Source: Flavobacteriaceae bacterium MAR_2009_75 (GTDB lineage: Bacteria > Bacteroidota > Bacteroidia > Flavobacteriales > Flavobacteriaceae). Taken from it: 64,000 nt of DNA. Positions within the stretch are counted from its first letter, which is position 1. Each line of letters starts with the position of its first letter. Location of the stretch: NCBI GenBank assembly GCA_002813285.1, contig PHTZ01000001.1, positions 4,587,501-4,651,500 on the forward strand. Direction: 5' to 3'. The notes below the pieces were generated by a model. The model searched no databases. It was not told where the DNA came from and saw only the letters and a program-made list of their open reading frames with translations. This document shows, one piece after another, positions 8,531 to 17,540 of this stretch. The position numbers were made by a program, and so were the translations under genes.

Positions 8531-9064
8531 ATGGCTAAGATATTGGCATTTGCTGGTAGCAATTCTTCAAAATCTATTAATTATGAATTGGTGAAATTTA
8601 CGGTTTCAACCATTGAAGATCATAAGGTGGAGGTTTTGAACATGGCAAATTTTCCCTTTCCGATGTATAGTGAAGACCATGAGAGTGAAAATGGCTATTC
8701 GAATTCAATGATTGAGCTGAAGAACGATATTTCGGAAGCCGATGGGGTGATTATATCTGTAAACGAACATAACAGTAATCCTTCGGCCTATTTTAAGAAC
8801 CTCTTAGACTGGTTGTCTAGGCTCGAACGCAATTTCTTGCAAGATAAGCCGGTACTGTTAATGTCGACCTCTAAAGGTAAGAGAGGTGCTGCTGGGGCAA
8901 TCGAGGTGGTTAAAAATTTACTGCCCCGTTTCGGGGCCGAAGTGGTCGGTACTTTTTCATTGCCTAATTTCTTGGATAATTTGGGTAGTGGCCAATCTAT
9001 TGTAGATGCTGACTTAGCCCAGGCACATAGCACGGCCGTACAAAATTTTCTATCTAGAATTTAA
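8531..9064 (+). CDS. NAD(P)H-dependent FMN reductase-type flavoprotein
   Basis: A 177-aa flavodoxin-like protein of the NADPH-dependent FMN reductase family. The FMN phosphate-binding loop is GSNSSKSINYELV near the N-terminus and the second loop is NEHNSNPSAYFKNLLDW, the family's (E/P)xxxxxPxxLKNxxDW-type signature. It likely transfers electrons from NAD(P)H to FMN, quinones or another acceptor in the cytosol. It is 10 bases upstream of pabB on the same strand, so the two are probably co-transcribed. A TAnnTTCG variant box lies at 8499-8506, 24 bases before the ATG. Confidence 0.88.
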   Translation: MAKILAFAGSNSSKSINYELVKFTVSTIEDHKVEVLNMANFPFPMYSEDHESENGYSNSMIELKNDISEADGVIISVNEHNSNPSAYFKNLLDWLSRLERNFLQDKPVLLMSTSKGKRGAAGAIEVVKNLLPRFGAEVVGTFSLPNFLDNLGSGQSIVDADLAQAHSTAVQNFLSRI

Positions 9065-9074
9065 CTTTACTTGT

Positions 9075-10379
9075 TTGCGGGTTACCAAATTGTTTTCAGT
9101 TTCAGATATGCCGCGTTTTAAGACCGATCTGCTGTCTTGGGCGCAACAATATGATGAAACCGTTTGGCTTGATAGTAATGGTCACCACGATAAATATGGG
9201 GTTTTTGAGGGGTTGTTGGCGGTCGATGGATTAACCTGTATTCAAACAGACCATTACAATGCCTTTGAAGAGCTAAAGGAGTATCGGAATCAAACGAATG
9301 ATTATATCTTCGGATATCTTACTTATGATTTAAAGAATGATCTTGAAAAACTTTCGTCTAAAAACCATGACGGACTGGAATTTCCGGAACTGTATTTTTT
9401 TCAGCCCAAAAAAATAATCAAGATTATTGAGGGCTTTGTAGAGTTCAGCTATCTGAAAATGGTCGATGATGAGATAGAAGAAGATTTCAAGTCTATCTCT
9501 GAAGGAGATTCACCTGCTTTTCATGACTATGAACACGCTAAAGACATTCGCATAAAACTTCGTACGTTTAAAGATGAGTATTTTAAGCAAGTAAAATCAT
9601 TATTGGCGCATATACAGCGTGGAGATATTTATGAGGCCAATTTCTGTCAAGAATTTTATGCTCAGGATACCGAAATTAATCCCTATAAAACATATCAAAA
9701 ACTGAATGCGATCTCTAGGGCGCCTTTTGCTACCTATTTAAAAATATGGGATAAACATCTTTTGTGTGCTTCACCGGAACGATACTTGAAAAAAACCGGA
9801 AAGAAGGTAATTTCCCAACCGATTAAGGGTACGGCCAAAAGGGCTGAAGATGTGGTAGAAGATAGCAGATTGAAAAGTAACTTAGAGCAAGATGTAAAAG
9901 AACGGGCAGAAAACATTATGATTGTTGACCTAGTTCGTAACGACCTTTCTAAAAGTGCCTTGAAAGGAGGGGTAAAGGTCGAGGAACTTTGCAAAGTCTA
10001 TTCTTTCGCACAAGTGCACCAAATGATTTCGACGGTTTCGGCTCAGGTAGCCGAAAACATAAATCCAGTAGATATTATAAAGGAGACTTTTCCTATGGGG
10101 AGTATGACCGGAGCTCCGAAAATTTCGGCCATGCAACTTATTGAAAAGCATGAAAGTTTTAAACGGGGCCTTTATAGTGGTGCGGTTGGGTATTTTAGTC
10201 CTGATGGTGACTTTGATTTCAATGTGGTCATTCGAAGTATTTTGTATAATTCCACAAAGAAATATGTTTCCTTTTCAGTCGGCAGTGCAATTACGGCCAA
10301 GGCACTACCGGAAATAGAATATGAAGAATGTTTGCTCAAGGCCAAGGCCATGCGCGAGGTGCTTGAAAAATTGGGGTAG
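9075..10379 (+). CDS. pabB: Aminodeoxychorismate synthase component I (PabB type)
   Basis: A 434-aa chorismate-utilising enzyme producing 4-amino-4-deoxychorismate for folate. Conserved chorismate-binding elements run through the C-terminal two-thirds: GDIYEANFCQEF, SPERYL, PIKGTAKR (residues 249-256, with the Lys typical of PabB rather than the Ala-Gly-type anthranilate synthases), IVDLVRNDL and FPMGSMTGAPK. The start is a TTG at 9075; the next in-frame ATG (9108) would remove part of the N-terminal domain. No glutaminase partner (PabA) or lyase (PabC) is adjacent. It sits between an FMN reductase and tilS. Confidence 0.88.
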   Translation: MRVTKLFSVSDMPRFKTDLLSWAQQYDETVWLDSNGHHDKYGVFEGLLAVDGLTCIQTDHYNAFEELKEYRNQTNDYIFGYLTYDLKNDLEKLSSKNHDGLEFPELYFFQPKKIIKIIEGFVEFSYLKMVDDEIEEDFKSISEGDSPAFHDYEHAKDIRIKLRTFKDEYFKQVKSLLAHIQRGDIYEANFCQEFYAQDTEINPYKTYQKLNAISRAPFATYLKIWDKHLLCASPERYLKKTGKKVISQPIKGTAKRAEDVVEDSRLKSNLEQDVKERAENIMIVDLVRNDLSKSALKGGVKVEELCKVYSFAQVHQMISTVSAQVAENINPVDIIKETFPMGSMTGAPKISAMQLIEKHESFKRGLYSGAVGYFSPDGDFDFNVVIRSILYNSTKKYVSFSVGSAITAKALPEIEYEECLLKAKAMREVLEKLG

Positions 10380-10400
10380 GTTACTGTCGGTTTATCGTGA

Positions 10401-10429
10401 TTGTACCTCGGGCTACTTCCTTACCTTTG
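10401..10429 (+). promoter_or_regulatory. Promoter inside the pabB-tilS gap, nearly abutting the tilS start
   Basis: TTG (10401-10403), an 18-base spacer and TACCTTTG (10422-10429) match the full Bacteroidota consensus. The predicted transcription start, about 5-7 bases downstream, falls on or next to the proposed GTG start of tilS at 10434, implying a leaderless or near-leaderless mRNA. Confidence 0.55.
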
Positions 10430-10433
10430 CAGC

Positions 10434-11738
10434 GTGTTAGCAAATTTCAAAAAACATATCGAAGATAACTTTCCTAATCTATTACAGGAAAAATTTTTAC
10501 TAGCCGCTAGCGGAGGGGTAGATAGTATGGTCATGATGGACCTATGTGCTACCCTTAAACTCGATTTTGCCGTAGCCCATTGTAATTTTAAGCTCAGGGA
10601 TGCTGAAAGTGATGCCGATGAAAAATTGGTGTCTGATGTTGCTGCCAACTACGATAAATTTTTATTTGTAACTCATTTTGATACAATAGGTTATTTGAAT
10701 AAAAATAAACTTTCACTTCAAGTAGGGGCGAGGCAATTGCGGTATGAGTGGTTTGCTGATATTATGAGCGAAAGTGGTATCAGTACCTTGGTTACCGCAC
10801 ATCATGCAGATGATAGCTTAGAAACGTTTTTAATCAATCTGTCTAGAGGTACCGGTATTGATGGTCTTTCAGGTATACCTGAAAAAAAAGATTTTATTTC
10901 AAGACCTTTACTTCAATTTTCACGTCAGCAAATTTTGGATTATGCTAAGGCAAGGGGTTTGCAATGGAGGGAAGACGCCAGTAATAAAGATACGAAGTAC
11001 TTAAGAAACAAAATACGTCATCAATTAGTTCCAGCTTTAAAAGAGTTGAGTCCAAATTTCTTGGATAATTTTAAATCTACCCAAAAATATTTATCTCAAA
11101 CAGCTGAAATAGTTAAAGAAAGAGTTGCTTATCTAAAGAACAACTTATTTATCAAAAAAAATGGCATTGTACATATTTCAATTGAGGAATTGGATAAACT
11201 TCACCCTTTAGAGGGCTATCTATATGCACTTTTTCAAGAATACGGTTTTACGGAAATGAAGGATTTGGTTCAGCTAACAAAGACTATAAGCGGAAAAGAA
11301 CTCATTTCTAAAACTCATCGGTTAATAAAAGATAGGGGTGAGCTGCTCTTGACTGAAATAACTATTGGGAATAATGTTGAATATTCACTAGAGGCCGACC
11401 AATTCGAACTATCAATTCCGATTTCATTGACAATTGAAGAAGTAGAAGAACTAAACGAAATAGGCGAACACATACTTTATGTAGATAAAGATGCGTTAAA
11501 TTATCCCTTGACGATAAGAAACTGGCAAAATGGCGACTATTTTTATCCCTTGGGTATGAGTGGTAAAAAGAAGCTCTCAAAGTATTTTAAAGATGAGAAG
11601 GTCGATATTCTTACCAAAGAACAGCAATGGTTGCTGTGTTCTCAAAACAAGATTGTTTGGGTGATCGGAAGGCGTGCAGATGGGCGTTTTAAAGTTACCG
11701 ATAAGACTAGAAAAATATTAAAATTTATATTGAATTAA
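10434..11738 (+). CDS. tilS: tRNA(Ile)-lysidine synthase TilS
   Basis: A 434-aa ATP-dependent ligase that converts C34 of the CAU anticodon of tRNA-Ile2 to lysidine. The PP-loop motif SGGVDS is at residues 26-31, followed by HCNFKLR and AHHADDSLETFLINL, then SRPLLQFSR and the RNKIRHQLVPAL motif of the TilS core; a C-terminal domain ends with GRRADGRFKV. The GTG at 10434 (MLANFKKH...) is preferred to a TTG at 10401 because a complete promoter fills 10401-10429. The stop overlaps the ATG of the DsbD-like gene by one base (TAATG). Confidence 0.93.
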   Translation: MLANFKKHIEDNFPNLLQEKFLLAASGGVDSMVMMDLCATLKLDFAVAHCNFKLRDAESDADEKLVSDVAANYDKFLFVTHFDTIGYLNKNKLSLQVGARQLRYEWFADIMSESGISTLVTAHHADDSLETFLINLSRGTGIDGLSGIPEKKDFISRPLLQFSRQQILDYAKARGLQWREDASNKDTKYLRNKIRHQLVPALKELSPNFLDNFKSTQKYLSQTAEIVKERVAYLKNNLFIKKNGIVHISIEELDKLHPLEGYLYALFQEYGFTEMKDLVQLTKTISGKELISKTHRLIKDRGELLLTEITIGNNVEYSLEADQFELSIPISLTIEEVEELNEIGEHILYVDKDALNYPLTIRNWQNGDYFYPLGMSGKKKLSKYFKDEKVDILTKEQQWLLCSQNKIVWVIGRRADGRFKVTDKTRKILKFILN

Positions 11739-13726
11739 TGAAGCAGATAATTCTATCTATATCATTATTATTGAGTTTTTTACAGGTTTATTCGCAAAGC
11801 GATGAAGACCCTGTTCTTTTTACTACGGAGGTAGAAGAAATATCTGCTACGGAGTACCAGCTCATTATTTCGGCAACTATTTTTGAGGGCTGGCATGTTT
11901 ATTCTCAATTCACTGCTGAAGGTGGCTCATTGCCCAGTGAGTTTAATTTTAAGAATGCGGGAGAAGACTATGAATTGATTGGTGAGACCACCGAGAGCGA
12001 AACGATTACGGAGTACAGCGACATTTTTGAGGTCGACGAAACGTTTTTTAAAGATAAAGCGATTTTTACGCAACGTATAAAATTGCTTAATCCTGATATA
12101 AATCAGATAAATGTCAATCTCTTTTATCAAGTCTGTAAAGAGATCTGTATACCGGTAGATGTTGATTTTTCCTTTGTTTTAGATGGTGGTGTAGCGATAA
12201 AAACCGAGCAGACCATAGATGAAAGGAGCGCGGCTATGGCCACTTCTTTAAAATTGAACCTTAAGAACAAACATCTGCTCAAAAGCTCGGAAGAAACGGT
12301 AGGGGCCGGTTCAGAATTATGGATGATTTTTGGCCTTGGCTTCTTAGGGGGGTTGATAGCCTTGTTGACGCCTTGCGTATTTCCAATGATACCATTGACC
12401 GTATCATTCTTTACCAAACATTCGAAACAGAAGGCCAAAGGTATAGCGAATGCCCTTTTGTACGGCTTCTTTATCGTGCTAATTTACTTCTTACTAAGTC
12501 TACCATTTCATTTATTCGATTCAGTTGATTCACAAATACTTAATACGATTGCAACGAATATATGGTTGAATATCGTTTTCTTCGTGGTATTCGTATTTTT
12601 TGCCTTTTCGTTCTTTGGTTATTATGAACTCACACTGCCTAGTTCTTGGGCCAATAAAATGGATGCCGCTTCGGCAAAAGTTGGTGGGGGAATAGGTATT
12701 TTCTTCATGGCGGTGACCTTGGCGATAGTTTCGTTTTCATGTACCGGACCAATTTTAGGTGGACTCTTGGGCAGTACGGTCTTAGAAGAAGGCGATGTAG
12801 CGACCAATTTAAGTGCGGGCATGACGGGCTTTGGTCTTGCATTGGCCTTACCATTTGCACTTTTTGCCTTATTTCCGGCGTGGTTGAATTCGCTTCCTAA
12901 GTCTGGCGGATGGATGAACACGGTAAAAGTGGTTCTTGGCTTTTTAGAATTGGCTCTAGCCCTTAAGTTTCTTTCCAATGCAGACATGGTCGGTAATTGG
13001 GGCATCTTGAAAAGAGAAATTTTCTTGGGTATATGGATAGTTCTTTTTCTTCTTCTTGCCTTGTATTTGTTCGGTATATTCCGATTTCCTCATGATGGCC
13101 CCAACCAAAAACTATCTACAGGGCGTAAAGTAACGGGACTTATCAGTGTCGGACTATCCCTTAATTTGCTTTTAGGGCTTTTTAATATGTCAAGTTTAAA
13201 GCTTCTTAGTGGGTTTCCGCCTCCTGCATTTTATAGTGTATTCGAGACGGAGAGCGATTGTCCCCTAGGTTTAAACTGCTTTAAAGATTTTGATGAAGGT
13301 GTAGCATATGCTAAGAAGGTGAATAAGCCCATTTTACTTGATTTTACCGGGTGGGCTTGTGTTAACTGCCGCAAGATGGAAGAAAATGTATGGAGCGAAG
13401 CTGAGATTTACTCGATTCTAAAAGAAGAATATGTGCTGATTTCACTTTATATCGATGATAGAAAGGAACTTCCTGAAGCAGAGCAGTTTGATTATAAGTT
13501 CGATTCAGGGCGGGTCAAGAGCATAGAGACCATAGGAGAGAAGTGGGGTACCTTTCAGACTATTAACTTTAACGCCGCCTCACAGCCTTATTATGTGCTG
13601 CTATCCCCAGAACTGGAAATTTTGAACAACGCTGTGCAGTATACCGATAGCGATACATATCTCGATTGGTTGAGACAAGGGCTTTCGAACTTTCAGAGTG
13701 AACAAGAAATAGTTTTACAAAAGTGA
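11738..13726 (+). CDS. dsbD: DsbD-like thiol:disulfide interchange protein
   Basis: A 662-aa protein that moves reducing equivalents from the cytoplasm to the periplasm. The order is: signal peptide (about residues 1-19, ending in VYSQ), a periplasmic DsbD alpha-type domain to about residue 160, a CcdA-like core of about eight membrane segments with the Cys pair C213 (TPCVFP) and C335 (SCTGP), and a C-terminal thioredoxin domain with CVNC (C541, C544). This is the full DsbD layout. It follows tilS with a one-base overlap and ends at a strong bidirectional hairpin. Likely clients are periplasmic cytochrome c or disulfide isomerase systems. Confidence 0.92.
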   Translation: MKQIILSISLLLSFLQVYSQSDEDPVLFTTEVEEISATEYQLIISATIFEGWHVYSQFTAEGGSLPSEFNFKNAGEDYELIGETTESETITEYSDIFEVDETFFKDKAIFTQRIKLLNPDINQINVNLFYQVCKEICIPVDVDFSFVLDGGVAIKTEQTIDERSAAMATSLKLNLKNKHLLKSSEETVGAGSELWMIFGLGFLGGLIALLTPCVFPMIPLTVSFFTKHSKQKAKGIANALLYGFFIVLIYFLLSLPFHLFDSVDSQILNTIATNIWLNIVFFVVFVFFAFSFFGYYELTLPSSWANKMDAASAKVGGGIGIFFMAVTLAIVSFSCTGPILGGLLGSTVLEEGDVATNLSAGMTGFGLALALPFALFALFPAWLNSLPKSGGWMNTVKVVLGFLELALALKFLSNADMVGNWGILKREIFLGIWIVLFLLLALYLFGIFRFPHDGPNQKLSTGRKVTGLISVGLSLNLLLGLFNMSSLKLLSGFPPPAFYSVFETESDCPLGLNCFKDFDEGVAYAKKVNKPILLDFTGWACVNCRKMEENVWSEAEIYSILKEEYVLISLYIDDRKELPEAEQFDYKFDSGRVKSIETIGEKWGTFQTINFNAASQPYYVLLSPELEILNNAVQYTDSDTYLDWLRQGLSNFQSEQEIVLQK

Positions 13727-13727
13727 A

Positions 13728-13755
13728 AAAGGTCGCCTAACGACAGGCGACCTTT
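13728..13755. terminator. Bidirectional intrinsic terminator
   Basis: Perfect 11-bp stem AAAGGTCGCCT (13728-13738) / AGGCGACCTTT (13745-13755), loop of six bases, between the convergent DsbD-like gene and the lipoprotein metallopeptidase. A and T tracts flank the GC core on both sides. Confidence 0.85.
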
Positions 13756-13783
13756 AGCATAAAAGATTTTAGTTCAACAGATT

Positions 13784-14932
13784 TTAAAGAATTGAATCTT
13801 CGATAATCAAGTCAAGTGTAGAAATGAAGGCGTCATGAACCTCTTGCTGACTCAAGATATGCCCTTTTTTCTTAGTATTATTTGCCAAGTTATAACCAGC
13901 CTTGGCCGCAGCTAGACGTTGCGCAGGAGTGCCGTGATGACCATCTTCTTCGAAGCCACAATCTCCTATGAAATAAAAGGCCGATAAAAAATCCTCAACT
14001 CGTTTCCAATTGTAAGTAGCACCGCGTTTATGAGTCAGATAATAACCGGTTATAAAATCGGCCTCCAATTCAGTCATTCGGGTCGATTCCGGCGTATTAA
14101 TAAATGCCGGTACGGGGTATTCCCACGTACCAAAATTTAAAAACTGAATTTGATGTCCCCACTCATGGGCCAAAATACTTGACCATACCACTTTTGGGTC
14201 AAGTCCGGCCTCTTCAAGAAAGGTCACTATACCATCGCCAATTACTATGGTTCTATCAAAAGTGGCGAACCCATCGGATGCAAAAAATGGATTTTCCGGA
14301 ATTTGATCACTATTTGAATTGAAATGTTCGGCAATTGCCATAATAATTTCGATCTCCTCAGGTGTGGCATCAGAATAAACTTCGTAAATGTATCGTATAA
14401 AATCTAGATCCTGCAAGGTAGCCGTGTGTTGACCGTTTACCTGTATTAGATTAGGCATGTCCCAAAACTTCTCCAAGCTTCTTACGTTTTTCTTCATAAA
14501 ATTGGTGTACTCACCATTTGCCCCAAAATAATCGGCGTTCTTGTTTTCGGTGGTGGCAGCAATTTGATTGATAACAAAGTAATCACCGAGAATTATATCA
14601 ATAGCTTCTGGATTTCCGTCCCAAACGGAAATGAAGCTGTCGATCAATAAATTGTTGTAATAGGTAGCGACTTCATTAAAGGGGGTCGGACCGCACTCGC
14701 TTGGTTCTACGGCCTCGGATAACTTTAATTCAAGGTCGAAATCATTGATGAGGCGTTCGGTGTCCAAATCAAAACGACTTGTCGGTTCGATGCTCAGTTC
14801 TTTTGAAGTTTGGGCACGAACTGCCGTTGTGGTCTCAATATCTTCTTGAACGATTTGTTCATCTGAACATGAACCTAAAATCAATCCGAAGGTTAGACTT
14901 AGGGGCAACAGTTTTGTAAATTTAGTTTTCAT
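13784..14932 (-). CDS. Putative secreted lipoprotein zinc metallopeptidase (HEWGH)
   Basis: A 382-aa protein. The N-terminus is a lipoprotein signal with lipobox LGSC (Cys22) followed by Ser-Asp. The catalytic motif HEWGH begins at His256 (His256, Glu257, His260) and a downstream ELEADFITGYYL (Glu290/Asp292) supplies the third ligand, as in gluzincin-type putative neutral zinc metallopeptidases. Anchored to the outer or inner membrane, it could process envelope or extracellular proteins; no substrate can be named. It is divergent from the penicillin-acylase-like gene across a 182-base region with inverted repeats, and is followed by a strong terminator. Confidence 0.8.
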   Translation of the reverse strand: MKTKFTKLLPLSLTFGLILGSCSDEQIVQEDIETTTAVRAQTSKELSIEPTSRFDLDTERLINDFDLELKLSEAVEPSECGPTPFNEVATYYNNLLIDSFISVWDGNPEAIDIILGDYFVINQIAATTENKNADYFGANGEYTNFMKKNVRSLEKFWDMPNLIQVNGQHTATLQDLDFIRYIYEVYSDATPEEIEIIMAIAEHFNSNSDQIPENPFFASDGFATFDRTIVIGDGIVTFLEEAGLDPKVVWSSILAHEWGHQIQFLNFGTWEYPVPAFINTPESTRMTELEADFITGYYLTHKRGATYNWKRVEDFLSAFYFIGDCGFEEDGHHGTPAQRLAAAKAGYNLANNTKKKGHILSQQEVHDAFISTLDLIIEDSIL

Positions 14933-15114
14933 ATAGGTATTTGAATTTATTAGTTTCGATGAAAATATTAAGAAATATTAACAAGAAATGTTAAAATTAT
15001 AACAATTAATGTGGGAAAACGTTTTTTTTAATATTTCTTAAAATGGAAAGGCTAATTTTTTTTATTTCGCCATTAAAACTATATTGACCTTAACTATTAT
15101 AAATTTCAACTGAA

Positions 15115-17499
15115 TTGAAGAAGGTACTGTGGTGGTTTATTGCCCTGATTATTTTAATCGTTATTTCCGCTTTTCTATTTATAAACAGCATGAAGCCCGA
15201 TTACGATGGAAAAATCAAATTAAAAAACCTTGTTTCTAAGGTAGAAACCTATTACGATCCTTACGGAATTCCGCATATTTACGGCAAAAACGAAAAAGAC
15301 GCTTTTAGGGCGCTAGGCTATGTGCACGCCCAAGACCGATTGTGGCAAATGGAGCTTTTGCGTCGCATAGGCAAAGGTGGTCTTTCAGAACTTTTTGGAA
15401 AAGACCTACTTCGAACCGATAGATTTTTTCTAGCCCTGGGCATCGATGACGCATCCGAAAAAACCGTAGCGGGCCTGAGTTCTAACGATCCCGGGGTGCA
15501 ACTCACCCAAGCCTATCTTGATGGCATCAATGAATTCATTGAACAAGGTCCAACACCAATTGAGTTCTATCTCACCGGAATCGATAAAGAACCTTTTGTT
15601 ATAAAGGATGTATACAATGTAATGGGCTATATGGCCTTCAGTTTTGCAATGGCACATAAAACAGACCCATTACTGACCAAAATTAAAGAAGAGCTAGGCG
15701 ATGAATATTTAAAAGACCTAGCAATATCAAGCGACACGACTACGGTTTGGTTAAAGAACCATTCAAATAATAAGAACGATTCGGTAAATGGTAAGTTAAC
15801 CGCTGGAATTTTTGATGTTCTTCAAAAATATCATATTCCACAATTTGAAGGAAGCAATAGTTGGGTCTTGGGCGCAGAAAAAACAAAAAATGGAAAAGTG
15901 ATTTTTGCAAATGACCCGCATATCGGTTTCTCACAACCATCCGTTTGGTATGAGGCACATGTGAGCACACCTACCTATGAAAATTATGGCTATCATTTGG
16001 CCGGTGTTCCATATCCTATTTTAGGGCATAATCGAAAACTTGCCTATGGTATGACGATGTTCGAGAATGATGACGTCGATTTTTATTATGAGGATATTAA
16101 TCCAGATAACACTTCAGAATATAGAACCGCAATGGGTTGGCAAAATTTTGAAATTGTAACGAAAACCATAAAGGTCAAAGATTCTGGGAATATCGATTTC
16201 TCTTACCGAAAAACAAATCGAGGCCCGGTTTTAAATGGAATTGCAGATGGGATAGAAGGAGAAAGACCCATTTCTATATGGTGGATATATACCCAAGAAG
16301 AGAATAGGGTTATGGACGCGCTTTATGGTATGTCGCATGCCGAAAATTTAAATGAGTTTGCTTCGCATCTTCAGGATGTTCATGCACCAGGGTTAAATAT
16401 AATGTATGGCGATGCCGAAGGAAATGTGGCTTGGTGGGCTACGGCCAAACTCTATCATATACCAGATAGTATAAATACCAAACTGGTTTATGAAAAAGAT
16501 AATGTTTTGTCGGCTCAAAAAGAGTATTTAGATTTTTCTCAAAATCCGCACGCGATAAATCCTCCATCGAATTTTGTTTATTCGGCAAACAATCAACCAG
16601 ATTCAATTGCCGGTATGCTCTATCCAGGGTATTATTTGCCCGAGAACCGTGCGAAGCGTATTGTTCAATTACTCAAACCAAAAAATGATTGGGATAGAGA
16701 GTCTGTAGGTGCTATGTTGAACGATGTTACTTCATCCGTAGATGTCGAAATTGTTAAGAACCTACTCAAACACATTGATACAGTAGGTTTGAACGATGAA
16801 CAATTAGAATTTCTTGATAAGTTAATGAATTGGAACGGTACTTATAACCTGAACAGTACTGAAGCCACACTGTACCACAAGTGGGTCTATCTTCTCTTAA
16901 AAGATGCATTTATAGATGAGTTGGACCATGAAGTTTTCGACCAATTACTAAGTACTCATTTAATTAAGCGAACCATAGCGCCCCTTTTTGCCAACACAGA
17001 ATCTATTTGGTGGGATAATATTAAGACTGATGACAAAACTGAAACATTAAAAGAACTGGTCAATTCGGCTTTTCGAAATGCATATGACGATTTAAAAGAA
17101 TCTTTAGATGATGATACTTCAAAATGGACATGGAGTAGAGTTCACACTCTTGAACATGGGCATCCTATTGGGCAGGTAGAGGCCTTACGTGATTTTTTCA
17201 ATGTAGGTCCTTATCCTGTTATTGGATCCCGTGAAGTAATCAATAATATGTTCTTTCCGTATTCAGATGATGGGGAGTATAAAGTAAGTTCAGGTCCATC
17301 AACGAGACGTTTAGTAGATTTTTCAGATATTGAAAATAGCATGAGTATTCTACCAACAGGGCAATCGGGAAATCCGTTTAGTAAACATTATAAAAATCAG
17401 GCTCAAATGTATATTGATGGTAAGTTTAGAAAAATGATGTTGAACAAGGCAGAAATTGAGTCCACCTCAGAATCATTGCTCATATTTGAACCTAAATAA
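15115..17499 (+). CDS. Penicillin acylase-family Ntn hydrolase
   Basis: A 794-aa N-terminal-nucleophile amidohydrolase precursor. After a basic start and one membrane segment (residues 5-24) come the alpha-chain region (DPYGIPHIYGKNEKDAFRALGYVHAQDRLWQME), a spacer, and the autoprocessing site EGSNSW with Ser247 as predicted nucleophile of the beta chain; HLAGVPYPILGHN and NRGPVLN follow. Family members cleave acyl-homoserine lactones, penicillins or other acylated amides; the substrate here is open. The start is TTG at 15115: the next ATG (residue 26) would delete the membrane segment. The product is expected in the periplasm. Confidence 0.88.
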   Translation: MKKVLWWFIALIILIVISAFLFINSMKPDYDGKIKLKNLVSKVETYYDPYGIPHIYGKNEKDAFRALGYVHAQDRLWQMELLRRIGKGGLSELFGKDLLRTDRFFLALGIDDASEKTVAGLSSNDPGVQLTQAYLDGINEFIEQGPTPIEFYLTGIDKEPFVIKDVYNVMGYMAFSFAMAHKTDPLLTKIKEELGDEYLKDLAISSDTTTVWLKNHSNNKNDSVNGKLTAGIFDVLQKYHIPQFEGSNSWVLGAEKTKNGKVIFANDPHIGFSQPSVWYEAHVSTPTYENYGYHLAGVPYPILGHNRKLAYGMTMFENDDVDFYYEDINPDNTSEYRTAMGWQNFEIVTKTIKVKDSGNIDFSYRKTNRGPVLNGIADGIEGERPISIWWIYTQEENRVMDALYGMSHAENLNEFASHLQDVHAPGLNIMYGDAEGNVAWWATAKLYHIPDSINTKLVYEKDNVLSAQKEYLDFSQNPHAINPPSNFVYSANNQPDSIAGMLYPGYYLPENRAKRIVQLLKPKNDWDRESVGAMLNDVTSSVDVEIVKNLLKHIDTVGLNDEQLEFLDKLMNWNGTYNLNSTEATLYHKWVYLLLKDAFIDELDHEVFDQLLSTHLIKRTIAPLFANTESIWWDNIKTDDKTETLKELVNSAFRNAYDDLKESLDDDTSKWTWSRVHTLEHGHPIGQVEALRDFFNVGPYPVIGSREVINNMFFPYSDDGEYKVSSGPSTRRLVDFSDIENSMSILPTGQSGNPFSKHYKNQAQMYIDGKFRKMMLNKAEIESTSESLLIFEPK

Positions 17500-17540
17500 T
17501 AGCGCAGATGCTTGTGAAAAAGACAGTTAACCATTAAAAT

